A stretch of 64,000 nt of DNA from Nocardia arthritidis NBRC 100137. GTDB taxonomy: Bacteria > Actinomycetota > Actinomycetes > Mycobacteriales > Mycobacteriaceae. Positions within the stretch are counted from its first letter, which is position 1; the number at the start of each line of letters is the position of its first letter. The position numbers and the translations under genes are program-made. Shown here in pieces: positions 50,825 through 60,781 of this stretch. A model generated the notes under the pieces. The model saw nothing but the letters and a program-made list of their open reading frames with translations, was not told the origin of the DNA and searched no databases. The stretch is taken from positions 1 to 64,000 of the forward strand of contig NZ_BDBB01000019.1 in the NCBI RefSeq assembly GCF_001612765.1, given 5' to 3'.

Positions 50825-51000
50825 CGTCGACTCCTTCGCGCAACTCCGACGTGGAATAGCAGCGTGCCCGGCGCACCTTCCCCAAATCACCGTGCGCCGG
50901 GAGCCTCGAACGTGAACTCATTTCACCACATTCACATTGGAACCGCTAGACCCAGGAGAAACACGTTTCACATTCGCCACACTAGCCGCAGGTGATCGGG

Positions 51001-52128
51001 TCAGGCGACGCCATCGATCCGCGCGGCCACGTCGATGGTGCGCATCGCGGGATCGGCCAGTTCTCTACGGATCACCGCCGCCACCTGTGCGACGACCTGT
51101 TTCTTTATTCCGGCAAGCACACCGAGGGCGGCCGCCCGCGCGCCTTGCGCGGTGAACTCCATCCGGATGTCGGCGGGGCCCGGCGGCGGCACGTCGATCA
51201 CGACGCGCAAGGGGTCGGCGGCGCGGGCGGTGAGCGCCAACGGCACCTCCACGTCGGCGCGATAGCGATTGGCTTTCAGAACGTCCACCGTGATGTCCAG
51301 GCTTACCGGCAGCGTCAGGTCGAACGCGACCGGATCCGCCGACCGGTCCGCCAGCCGCGGCATGCGGACCGCTCCCCGGACGGTCACGACAGCACTGGCG
51401 CGCGGCCCCGCCCGCAGCGGCCCGACTTCGATCGGCCTGCCCGCCAACCGTTCGACCACGTCGGACACCCGTTCGCGCGTCACGATGCGGGAGAAGAACC
51501 GGTGCCCGAACTCGTCGTAACCGATCCAGTCGAACGCGATCCGATCCCGGTGCGACGAGCGTTTGCCCGCGACCATGGCCTCGACGTCGAACACCAGGTT
51601 CCGGCGGGTCTGCGGATCGGCCAGCATGGCGTTCACCCGGGACGCGACCTCCCGCTGCACCACCCCTGCGATGGGGTCGAGCAGCCATTCCCACGCCGAC
51701 TCCACCGCTTGGGCGCGCAGGACGAAGCTGATGTCACGCTGGGTGATCGGCGGGATGTCGATGACGACGAGGACGGGCTCGGCGGTGCGGGCATGCAGCG
51801 TCAGATCGATCTCCACCCTGGCCTCCAGCCGCAGTTTCCGGCCGCCGAGAAGCACTTTGAGCGTGAGCGACACCGGGACGGTCACGGCGAAGGTCACCGA
51901 GGGACCGCTGTGCAGGACGCGCGGGGCGCCGACCTTGCCCTCGGCGACGAAACCCGCGAGTCCGGCCGGGCCGATCGAGACCGGCCCGATGGTCAAGCCG
52001 CGGCCCGTCATACCGGAGATGGCGGATTCGATGCGAGCGGCGTTCACGGCGTGCGTGACGAAACGCTCGCCGAACTCGGCGTAGTCGATCCAGGCAGGCG
52101 CACTACTCGATTCGTCGGTCGGATGCAT
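51001..52128 (-). CDS. Protein with two tandem copies of an unknown ~165-residue domain
   Basis: A 375-residue protein made of two homologous halves. Repeat 1 (about residues 13-180) starts WIDYAEFGERF and has VSIGPAGLAG, VPVSLTLKV, LTLHARTAEPVLVVIDIPPI and ends REVASRVNAMLADP. Repeat 2 (about 205-370) starts WIGYDEFGHRF and has LRAGPRASA, LPVSLDITVDV, LALTARAADPLRVVIDVPPP and ends AVIRRELADP. Alternating hydrophobic strands suggest a beta-rich, possibly lipid-binding tubular domain; that is speculation. There is no signal peptide. The ATG at 52128 is used. Confidence 0.75.
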   Translation of the reverse strand: MHPTDESSSAPAWIDYAEFGERFVTHAVNAARIESAISGMTGRGLTIGPVSIGPAGLAGFVAEGKVGAPRVLHSGPSVTFAVTVPVSLTLKVLLGGRKLRLEARVEIDLTLHARTAEPVLVVIDIPPITQRDISFVLRAQAVESAWEWLLDPIAGVVQREVASRVNAMLADPQTRRNLVFDVEAMVAGKRSSHRDRIAFDWIGYDEFGHRFFSRIVTRERVSDVVERLAGRPIEVGPLRAGPRASAVVTVRGAVRMPRLADRSADPVAFDLTLPVSLDITVDVLKANRYRADVEVPLALTARAADPLRVVIDVPPPGPADIRMEFTAQGARAAALGVLAGIKKQVVAQVAAVIRRELADPAMRTIDVAARIDGVA

Positions 52129-52358
52129 CAGTAGTTCCGGAACCCTCAGCTCTCGATGGACACCCGACACGGTACGCGACCGATCTTGTCCCGCCCCGGA
52201 ACGCGCTGTTCAGCCCGGGATCCCCGTCCTGCCGATGAGGGGGAAGCAGGGCGGGGACCGGCGGCGGCGCTGCCGGGCGCCGCCGTCTCCATCGTAGGAC
52301 CATCCGGCACGCCCTTTCACCCGCATATCGGACAGATTCCGCTCGGCGTGAGTGATCT

Positions 52359-52976
52359 TCACAATCGCCCGAGACCGACCACTCCCGTCACGTCGTCCAG
52401 CGTGAAGCGGTGGATCCGGATCCCGCCGTACTCGTTGCCGCCGATCGTGGTCACCTGCCCGCCATCGGCGCGCAGGACGATGTTCGTGTGCTGACCGAAC
52501 GGACTGGACTCCCGGTACAACAGCACGTCACCGGTCCGCGGTCGATAGTCCGAGCCGATCGGGACGAACCGGCCGACGCTCTCGTAGTACTCCTGCAACG
52601 TGTAGACACCCGGAATCCGCCAGGAGCCCGAATGTGGGTTGGCCAGCGCCACACCGGCCTCGCGCAGCACCCAGCTGACGAAATCGGCGCACCATGCCTC
52701 CTCGACGCCTTCCGCGTATTTCGTGCCCGCGCCCGGATCGGCGAACTCGCGCTCGGCGACCGCGACGATTCCGGCCTGGGTGGCGTCGAGCGCCGAACGG
52801 TCCAGCGTGGGGAACTCGGTGAGACGCTCGCCCACGACCGCTCGGCGGTCGGCGCGGTCCTGCCACCAGAGGGCCCCGGTGATCCCGGCGCCGACCACAC
52901 CGAGCACTACCAACGCGAGCGCGATCCACCGCCCTGATCGCGATCCCGGCCGCTGTGCCATCGCTCCCCCGTTCAT
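52359..52976 (-). CDS. Membrane-anchored CHAP-domain amidase/peptidase
   Basis: A 205-residue protein with an N-terminal transmembrane helix (about residues 18-40) and an extracytoplasmic CHAP domain (about 65-200). The nucleophile Cys is in EEAWCADFVSWVL and the catalytic His in FGQHTNIVL, with GDVLLYRES before it. CHAP enzymes cleave peptidoglycan peptides or glycan-peptide amides. The start is uncertain: ATG at 52976 or at 52961, where GGGGGAG lies only 2 nt before the codon. Confidence 0.82.
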   Translation of the reverse strand: MNGGAMAQRPGSRSGRWIALALVVLGVVGAGITGALWWQDRADRRAVVGERLTEFPTLDRSALDATQAGIVAVAEREFADPGAGTKYAEGVEEAWCADFVSWVLREAGVALANPHSGSWRIPGVYTLQEYYESVGRFVPIGSDYRPRTGDVLLYRESSPFGQHTNIVLRADGGQVTTIGGNEYGGIRIHRFTLDDVTGVVGLGRL

Positions 52977-53148
52977 TCGTGTGATGCTGTTGTCGAGCCT
53001 ATAGAATTCGACGCGCGAGCGCGCCCGACGATTCCCGGCGCCATCCGGCCGACCAGGCCGGAGGCAATCCGTACGAGCCGAAATCGCGTACGGCAACGGC
53101 GAAACCGCGCTAGTCTCCCGAGAGACCGGCCGATGGGGAGGTACCGCC

Positions 53149-53791
53149 CTGGACACGCTGTGGACATTCATCGTGCACCGGCGGCATCAGTTGCTGGTCG
53201 ACTCCTACCTACACGTCTCGGCCGTGGTGCAATCGGTGCTGCTGGCCACGGCGGTCTCGGTGCTGATCGGGGTTCTGGTCTATCGCAGCCCGTTCGGCTC
53301 CTCGATCGCCTCCGCGCTGGCGGGCGCGGTGCTCACCGTTCCGTCCTTCGCGCTGCTCGGCCTGCTGATCCCGATCCTGGGCCTGGGTGTCGCGCCGACG
53401 ATCACCGCGCTCGTGGTGTACGCACTGCTGCCGATCCTGCGCAACACCATCATCGGGCTCGCCTCGGTGGACCCGGCCGTGACCGATGCGGCCCGCGGGG
53501 TCGGAATGAACCGGCTCCGGGTGCTCGCCCGGATCGAATTACCGCTGGCCTGGCCGGCGATCCTGGCCGGAATGCGGGTGAGCACGCAGCTCATCATGGG
53601 AATTCTCGCCCTCGCCGCATACGCCAAGGGCCCTGGGCTCGGCAACCTGATCTTCTCCGGTCTCGCGCGCCTCGGCAGCCCGAACGCGGTGCCGCAGGCC
53701 CTGGTCGGCACGCTCCTCGTCGTCGTGCTCGCACTCGTACTCGACGGGATCTACGTCCTGATCGGACGGCTCACCACCTCGAGGGGAATCC

Positions 53792-53799
<8 letters not shown>
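53149..53799 (+). CDS. proW: Osmoprotectant ABC transporter permease (first)
   Basis: A 216-residue permease with about six membrane helices and the EAA-type loop GVGMNRLRVLARIELPLAWPAIL. It imports glycine betaine/choline-type osmolytes with the ATPase and lipoprotein encoded next. The first ordinary start is the GTG at 53173, but no ribosome-binding site precedes it, whereas GGGGAGG at 53135-53141 lies 7 nt before a CTG at 53149 that adds LDTLWTFI, the usual start of this family. A CTG start is therefore likely. Overlaps the ATPase gene by 8 bp. Confidence 0.87.
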
Positions 53800-54987
<1,188 letters not shown>

Positions 54988-54991
<4 letters not shown>

Positions 54992-55752
54992 CCACCGCCA
55001 CCGCGTCACCCGCCGCCCAGCGCAGGGCCGAGCGCATCCGTTTGCTCGTACAGCCGGTGCTCGTGCTCGTGCTCACCGCCGGCGTGCTGGTGTGGGCGTT
55101 CGCCCGCGACCTCACCGTCACGCAGCGAGCGAGCCTGAACGCGGGCAACGTCGCGACCGTCACCTGGCAGCACATCCTGATCACCGCGACCGTGGTGCTG
55201 ATCGTGCTCGTGGTGGCCGTCCCGTTGGGCACCCTGCTCACGAGACCGGGATTTCGGTGCCTCACACCCGTTTTCGTGGGCATCGCGAACATCGGCGCGG
55301 CCGCACCGGCCATCGGGCTGATCGTGCTGTTCTATCTGGCCACCCGGACCACCGGTTTCTGGATCGGCGTGGCGCCGATCGCGTTCTACTCCCTGCTTCC
55401 GGTGCTGCGCAACACCATCCTGGGCTACCAGCAGGTGGATCGGACGCTCATCGATGCGGGCCGCGGTCAGGGGATGTCGGCCGTGACGGTGTTGCGCCGC
55501 ATCGAATTCCCGCTCGCGGTGCCCTACATCCTGGCCGGGTTGCGCACCTCGCTGGTGCTCGCGGTCGGCACCGCGACACTGTCGTTCCTGGTGAGCGCGG
55601 GCGGGCTCGGCATTTTGATCGACACCGGCTACAAACTGCGCGACAACGTCACCCTGGTGGTCGGCGCGGTGCTCGCGGTGGCGCTGGCCCTGCTGGTGGA
55701 TTGGCTCGGCGCGCTCGCCGAAGAATTCCTCGGGCCGAGGGGGCTGAAATGA
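54988..55752 (+). CDS. proZ: Osmoprotectant ABC transporter permease (second)
   Basis: A 254-residue permease with six or so membrane helices. The cytoplasmic loop facing the ATPase is GMSAVTVLRRIEFPLAVPYIL, and the PVLRNTILGYQQVD region matches OpuC-type permeases. It is distinct from the first permease, so the transporter uses two different permeases, as in the mycobacterial proXVWZ and listerial OpuC systems. It overlaps both neighbours by 4 bp. Confidence 0.9.
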
Positions 55753-56723
55753 CGCGGGCCTGGCGCGCACTCGCTCTCGGGCTGGGGTTGGCGCTGGTGG
55801 CCGCCTGCGGGCTGCAATCCGGCGGCGCCGTGCCACTGCGAGTGGGGCCGGGCAGCATCGGCCCGATCCCCGCGCTGGACGGTGTGCCGGTCGCGGTGGG
55901 CTCCAAAGATTTCACCGAACAGAACATCCTCGGGTATCTCATCGAGTTCGCCCTGACCGCGGCCGGCGCCGAAGTCCGCGACCTGACCAACATCCAGGGC
56001 TCCAACAGCGTGCGCGACGCCCAGCTGCACGGGCAGATCGACCTCGCCTACGAATACACCGGCACCGGCTGGATCAACTACCTCGGCAACGAGAAGCCGG
56101 TGCCCGACGAGATCGGCCAGTTCGAGGCGGTGCGTGCGGCCGACCTCGCCGAGCACGGCATGGTGTGGACCGCGATGGCGCCGATGAACAACACCTACGC
56201 GCTGGTCATGAGCGCGCGGACCGCGCAGGAGACCGGCGTGCGCACGCTGTCGGACTACGCCGCGCTGGCCGCCGCCGATCCGGCCGCCGCGGCCATCTGC
56301 GTCGGCACCGAATTCAACGTGCGCCAGGACGGATTCCCCGGCCTCGTCCGCAAGTACGAGATCGACGCGGGCAAGGTGCGCAAGCAGATCGTGCAGGACG
56401 CGGTGGTCTACCAGGCGACCGCAGACGGCAGACAGTGCCGTTTCGGCTCGGTCGCCGCCACCGACGGACGCATCCCGGCACTGAATCTGGTCCTGCTGCA
56501 GGACGATCGCGGGTTCTTCCCGAAGTACAACGCCGCGCTGGTGATGCGCAAGAGTTTCGCCGACGAGCATCCGGAGGTGGTCGAGATCATGACGCCGATC
56601 TCGCAGCGCCTCACCAACGAGACCATCACCGAACTCAACCGTCAGGTCGACGTGGACGGGCGCGAACCCGCGGAGGTGGCCCGGGACTGGATGGTCGCTC
56701 AGGGGTTCGTCACCGCGCGCTGA
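55749..56723 (+). CDS. proX: Osmoprotectant-binding lipoprotein
   Basis: A 324-residue lipoprotein with lipobox VAAC (modified Cys20) and an OpuAC/ProX-type binding fold. Typical phrases are VGSKDFTEQNILGYL, the YEYTGTGWINYLG ligand-pocket block and DGRIPALNLVLLQDDRGFFPKYN. The Tyr and Trp residues of YEYTGTGW are candidates for the cation-pi cage that binds quaternary amines. It is the last gene of the proWVZX operon, joined by ATGA overlap. Confidence 0.92.
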   Translation: MTRAWRALALGLGLALVAACGLQSGGAVPLRVGPGSIGPIPALDGVPVAVGSKDFTEQNILGYLIEFALTAAGAEVRDLTNIQGSNSVRDAQLHGQIDLAYEYTGTGWINYLGNEKPVPDEIGQFEAVRAADLAEHGMVWTAMAPMNNTYALVMSARTAQETGVRTLSDYAALAAADPAAAAICVGTEFNVRQDGFPGLVRKYEIDAGKVRKQIVQDAVVYQATADGRQCRFGSVAATDGRIPALNLVLLQDDRGFFPKYNAALVMRKSFADEHPEVVEIMTPISQRLTNETITELNRQVDVDGREPAEVARDWMVAQGFVTAR

Positions 56724-56923
56724 AGCCGTGAGTCACCAGGGCGAGCGTCGGCGTTACCGCAGTCGGTTGCCCATCCGCCCCACCGGACAGCCGCGGATCG
56801 CGGACCCACCACCGGCCGGTCGGCCCACCGCCGCCGACCCGAACAAGGTGTCCGGATCGGCCACGATGACGGTGGCCTCTGTCAGCGGGTGAGCATCGGG
56901 CCCGGCCCGAGCCGCGGCAACGC

Positions 56924-57562
56924 TCAGCGCGGCTCACGCCCCAGGTACCGCAGCAGATCACCGACGGCGTCGCCGGACGGACCGTCGACGATCGCGGCAT
57001 AGGCTCCCCACTGGCGCAGCGGTTCGACGATCTCCGCCGTCTCGCCGCTGCCGGGCGCCGGGTGACCGGCGCGGGCGGCGGCGAGCAGGTGGGTGGCGAG
57101 CTCGTCGGTCAACGGCGACGCCTGACCGGTCGCGATCGCGATGTCCCAGGCGTGGACCGCGGCGTCCAGCGCGCACATCACCGCGGCCACCGGAGTGGCG
57201 AGCGCGCCGTGCGGCAGCGGCGTCGGCACGGTCTCGGAGGCGTCGTCCACGGTGCTCCAGGCGAGGGCGGTCTGCTCGAGCGCCTCGCGCACCAACTCCG
57301 CGGGAGCACCGTCGAGCGCGCCGGACGGCTCGAACGGGTTGTAGGCCGGACCCTCGCCGATGCCGAGGAACTCGGCGAACGCCAACTGGTCACCGGCGGC
57401 GTGCTGGACGACCTGCGTCACATCCCATTCCGAGCACGGGGTCGGCAGATGCCACTGATCCGCCCGCACTCCGGCGACGACGCTCTCCAGCGCGCGGTAG
57501 GAATCGGCGAGCACGCCGCGCCAGACGGGGCGCAGAGTTGCGGCGGCGGTGGTGGCGTTCAT
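56924..57562 (-). CDS. TIGR03086 family DinB-like metal-binding protein
   Basis: A 212-residue protein of the mycothiol-dependent maleylpyruvate-isomerase/DinB-like superfamily. It has the N-terminal helix LESVVAGVRADQWHLPTPC, SEWDVTQVVQHAAGDQ and the VHAWDIA motif; the His residues in QHAAGD and VHAWD are candidate metal ligands. Enzymes of this fold often act with mycothiol, and mshB is in this window. AAAGG lies 7 nt before the ATG. It is divergent from a WYL regulator that probably controls it. Confidence 0.82.
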   Translation of the reverse strand: MNATTAAATLRPVWRGVLADSYRALESVVAGVRADQWHLPTPCSEWDVTQVVQHAAGDQLAFAEFLGIGEGPAYNPFEPSGALDGAPAELVREALEQTALAWSTVDDASETVPTPLPHGALATPVAAVMCALDAAVHAWDIAIATGQASPLTDELATHLLAAARAGHPAPGSGETAEIVEPLRQWGAYAAIVDGPSGDAVGDLLRYLGREPR

Positions 57563-57610
57563 GTCGGAGCCTTTCGGTCGTTTTCGGTTCTGACATGAGC
57601 CTATGCGGGC

Positions 57611-57633
57611 ATTAGGCTATTATCGTTCCTAAT
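57611..57633 (+). promoter_or_regulatory. ATTAGG-N11-CCTAAT inverted repeat in TIGR03086/WYL promoter
   Basis: ATTAGG at 57611-57616 and CCTAAT at 57628-57633 form a 23-bp palindrome. TATTAT at 57618-57623 is a good -10 inside it. It lies between the divergent genes and is a candidate operator of the WYL regulator. Confidence 0.5.
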
Positions 57634-57650
57634 TTGCCAGGGAGGAAAAT

Positions 57651-58622
57651 GTGGCGTCCACCACTCCGCGACTGCTGCGGCTGCTCGCGTTGCTCCAGGA
57701 CCGCGCGCACACCGGACGCGAGCTGGCCGAGCGTCTCGGCGTCACCGATCGCACCCTGCGGCACGACATTCAGCGCCTGCGCGAGCTGGGCTACCCGGTG
57801 CACGCCGAACGCGGCGCGATCGGCGGCTACCGGCTCGGCCGCGGCGCGACCATGCCGCCTTTGCTGCTGGACGATGACGAAGCGGTGGCCGTCGCCGTCG
57901 CGGTCGGACTCGCCGAGGACGGCTCCACCGGCATCGCGGACATCGCCGAGCACGTCACCAAAGCTCTGGGCAAACTGGATCAGATCCTGCCGAAACGCTT
58001 GCAGCGCAAGGTCTCCGCGTTGCGTGAGGCGACGGCGATCGGCCCGGCCACGACCGGATCGCGCGAGCCGGACGCGCCGGTTCCCGCCGCCGTGCTCACC
58101 ACCCTGGCCGGCGCCATCCGCGACGGCGCGACAGTCCGGATCGCCGAAGCCCGGACCGAAGCGTCGATCGAGGTGGAGCCGTACCGGCTGATCAACTGGC
58201 AGCGCCGCTGGTATCTGGTCGCCTACAGCCTGGAAGACCACACCTGGCGCGCCATCCCGGTGGCCCGGATCAGCCACGCCGAGGGCGGTTCCCGCCGCTT
58301 CGCCGCACGCTCGCTTCCGGATGACGATCTGGTCGCCTTCGTCATGCGGCACGTCGCAACCACCGGATGGAAGGTGCAGGCACGGGTCACCGTGCTCGCG
58401 CCCGCCGAGACGGTCATCGCCCGCATCAATCCCGCCGTCGGCGTGGTCGAGGCCGTGGACGCGGACACCTGTGTGCTCTACACCGGCGCGGACGCGCTGG
58501 AGACCATCGCGATCTACCTGTCCATGCTGATGATGGATTTCCGCGTCGACGGGCCACCGGAGCTGGTCGCCCATATTCGCACCCTCGGCCGCCGGTACAC
58601 CGAGTCCGTCGCCGACTCCTGA
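57651..58622 (+). CDS. YafY-type HTH-WYL transcriptional regulator
   Basis: A 323-residue regulator with an N-terminal winged HTH of the HTH_11 type (about 1-60, GRELAERLGVTDRTLRHDIQRLRELGYPV, quoted in part), a linking helical region and a WYL domain (about 145-225) including the diagnostic NWQRRWYLVAY, followed by the WCX C-terminal domain. WYL domains bind ligands, often nucleotides. GGAGG lies 7 nt before the GTG at 57651. It is divergent from the TIGR03086 gene with a shared palindrome. Confidence 0.9.
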   Translation: MASTTPRLLRLLALLQDRAHTGRELAERLGVTDRTLRHDIQRLRELGYPVHAERGAIGGYRLGRGATMPPLLLDDDEAVAVAVAVGLAEDGSTGIADIAEHVTKALGKLDQILPKRLQRKVSALREATAIGPATTGSREPDAPVPAAVLTTLAGAIRDGATVRIAEARTEASIEVEPYRLINWQRRWYLVAYSLEDHTWRAIPVARISHAEGGSRRFAARSLPDDDLVAFVMRHVATTGWKVQARVTVLAPAETVIARINPAVGVVEAVDADTCVLYTGADALETIAIYLSMLMMDFRVDGPPELVAHIRTLGRRYTESVADS

Positions 58623-58642
58623 GTGCATTCCGATTCGCACTC
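58621..58642. terminator. Short hairpin after WYL gene
   Basis: GAGTGC at 58621-58626 and GCACTC at 58637-58642 pair across a 10-nt loop, starting within the TGA stop. It lies between convergent genes. No T-run is present. Confidence 0.35.
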
Positions 58643-58765
58643 GGCGATCCGGCTACCGCCGCAGTCGCGACTCGCGTGCAGCCGCTTCCCCCGCACGGAC
58701 CCGCAGTCACCGATGCGGGTACCGACCCGGCTGAACCCGGATCGATACCGCCGGCACGACAGTCG

Positions 58766-60220
58766 TCAGGAATGCCCGATGGTGGTCGCCGCGTCGGTGG
58801 TCTTCCGCATCGGGATCAACGCGGTCAGGCCGATCGCGACCAGCGCCGCCACCATCGCGATGAGGAAGGTGGTGTGGAATCCGTCGCGCGAGGGCAGCAG
58901 GTGCGGGCCCAGCTGCAGGGTCATGTGCGCCAGCACCACGCTCATCACCGCCGCGGAGGTCGAGGTGCCGATCGAGCGCATCAGCGAGTTCAGGCCGTTG
59001 GCCGCCGCGGTCTCGGTGATCGGCACCGCGCCCATGATCAGCGCGGGCATCGCCGCGTACGCCAGGCCGACGCCGCCTGCGACGATCACCGCGGCGAGCA
59101 TGATCTCCCAGACGCTGTTCATCAACACCACCGCGCACAGGTAGCCGACCGCGATCACCGCCGATCCGAGCGCGAGAGTGACCTTGGGACCACGGCTCGC
59201 CGACAGCCGGGCCGACACCGGCGACAGCAGCATCATCACGAAACCGGTCGGCGCCAGCGCCAATCCGGCGCTGATCATGGACAGCCCGAAACCGTATCCG
59301 GTCTGCTCCGGCGCCATCAGCAGTTGCGGGAAGGTCAGCGACATGCCGTAGAGCGCGAATCCGACGGCGATCGAGGCCGCGTTGGTGAACAGCACCCGCG
59401 GCCGCGCCGAGACCCGCAGGTCCACCAGCGGTGAACGCTGCCGCAGTTCGAAGACGCCCCAACCGAGGAACACCACCAGGGACACCGCGAACAGGACCAG
59501 GATCGGGGCGCTGGCCCAACCCCAGTCCGCGCCTTTGGTGATCGCGATGAGCAACGCGAGCAGCGCCGCCGACAACCCGAGCGCACCGCCGAAGTCGAAT
59601 CGGGCGGGCGTGCGCACCGGCGACTCCGGCACCAACACGAAAACCAAGGCGGCGCAGACGACGCCGAGCGCGGCGGAAGTCCAGAACAGCACGTGCCAGT
59701 CCGCGTTCTGCGCGATGGCCGCCGCGACCGGCAGGCCGATCGCGCCGCCGACGCCGAGCGTGGCGCTCATGATCGCCATCGCGGAACCCACCCGCTCGGC
59801 GGGCAATTCGTCCCGCATGATGCTGATGCCCAGCGGAATGGCGCCGACCGCCGCACCTTGCAGCGAGCGGCCGACGATCTCGGGCAGCAACGTGGAGAAC
59901 GACGCGCAGACCACCGAACCGGCCACCAGCAGAAGCAGGTTCGCGAACAGGATGCGGCGCTTGCCGAACATGTCGCCGAGACGTCCGCTGATCGGCGTCG
60001 CCACCGCGCCCGCCAGCAGCGTGGCCGTGACGACCCAGGAGGCGTTGGACGCGGAGGTGTTCAGCAGCGTGGGCAGTGCCGGAATGATCGGGATGACCAG
60101 CGTCTGCATGAGCGAGACGACGACACCGACCATGCCGAGCGTCGCGATGAGCAAGGCCGGCGCGGGACGCCGGTCGCTGGAATCAGAGACGGTCGAAGAC
60201 GCGTCGGCGGTTACTGTCAC
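58766..60220 (-). CDS. MFS drug/proton antiporter (DHA2-like)
   Basis: A 484-residue transporter with about 14 membrane helices (12 or 14). The motif A region GRLGDMFGKRRIL follows helix 2, and the family phrase VVSLMQTLVIPIIPALPTLLN opens helix 1. It probably exports toxic compounds using the proton gradient. It is divergent from a MarR gene. The start is taken as GTG at 60220, where TACCGT lies 6 nt upstream and TTGTGC a further 17 nt, so a leaderless transcript is likely; an ATG at 60235 would overlap that promoter. Confidence 0.87.
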   Translation of the reverse strand: MTVTADASSTVSDSSDRRPAPALLIATLGMVGVVVSLMQTLVIPIIPALPTLLNTSASNASWVVTATLLAGAVATPISGRLGDMFGKRRILFANLLLLVAGSVVCASFSTLLPEIVGRSLQGAAVGAIPLGISIMRDELPAERVGSAMAIMSATLGVGGAIGLPVAAAIAQNADWHVLFWTSAALGVVCAALVFVLVPESPVRTPARFDFGGALGLSAALLALLIAITKGADWGWASAPILVLFAVSLVVFLGWGVFELRQRSPLVDLRVSARPRVLFTNAASIAVGFALYGMSLTFPQLLMAPEQTGYGFGLSMISAGLALAPTGFVMMLLSPVSARLSASRGPKVTLALGSAVIAVGYLCAVVLMNSVWEIMLAAVIVAGGVGLAYAAMPALIMGAVPITETAAANGLNSLMRSIGTSTSAAVMSVVLAHMTLQLGPHLLPSRDGFHTTFLIAMVAALVAIGLTALIPMRKTTDAATTIGHS

Positions 60221-60256
60221 GTATGCACGGTACATATGGTGTGTATGGTGCACAAT
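60220..60256 (-). promoter_or_regulatory. MFS promoter with TGCAC...GTGCA repeat
   Basis: Reading minus: TTGTGC (60256-60251), 17 nt, TACCGT (60232-60227), 6 nt, GTG at 60220. TGCAC at 60224-60228 and GTGCA at 60248-60252 form an inverted repeat that covers the promoter, and ATGGTG is repeated between them. A MarR operator is likely. Confidence 0.5.
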
Positions 60257-60291
60257 TTGGCATCGACGTGATCCTCGCGACATAGTGGGGC

Positions 60292-60774
60292 ATGTCCGAT
60301 TCCGGTCCCGGCGACGACGCAGCGCTGAGCCGCCTCGCCTACGAGCTCTCGCTACTGTCCAGGCACTTTCCCGCCGCGCTGCTACGGCGCCCCGGCTTCC
60401 AGCTCGACCGCTCGGCGTATCTGATCTTGACCAGGCTGGAACTGGACCACCCGCTGAGTCTGCGCGAGCTGTCCGAAGCGTTCCGGTTGGACATTTCCAC
60501 GATCAACCGGCAGGTCGCGGCGATGCTCAGACAAGGGTTGGTCGACCGGGTGCCCGACCCCGACGGGGGCATCGCCCGCAAGATCCGCGCCAGCCCGAAA
60601 GGACTGGAGTCACTGGCCTCCGACCGCGTGCAGAGCCGCCAAGGCATCGGTGCCGTGGTGGCCGACTGGACCGAGGCCGACATCGATCAACTCAGCAAGC
60701 TCATCGCGCGCTTCAACCAGTCGGTCGAGGACAAAGAGCACAATCCCTGGCCACGCCCGCCCGAGCTGGCGTGA
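60292..60774 (+). CDS. MarR family transcriptional regulator
   Basis: A 160-residue winged-helix regulator. The HTH is at about 50-90 (LSLRELSEAFRLDISTINRQVAAML, quoted in part) and the wing RVPDPDGGIARKIRASPKG. It lies 71 bp from the divergent MFS transporter, the usual layout of a repressor controlling its own export pump in response to a toxic ligand. GTGGGG precedes the ATG. A repeat-bearing promoter region lies between the two. Confidence 0.9.
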   Translation: MSDSGPGDDAALSRLAYELSLLSRHFPAALLRRPGFQLDRSAYLILTRLELDHPLSLRELSEAFRLDISTINRQVAAMLRQGLVDRVPDPDGGIARKIRASPKGLESLASDRVQSRQGIGAVVADWTEADIDQLSKLIARFNQSVEDKEHNPWPRPPELA

Positions 60775-60781
60775 CGAACGG

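Noticed and set aside
56710-57000. 96-residue minus-strand ORF downstream of the TIGR03086 gene
   Set aside because: Overlaps the 3' part of the TIGR03086 gene in another frame and has Arg/Gly-rich shadow composition.
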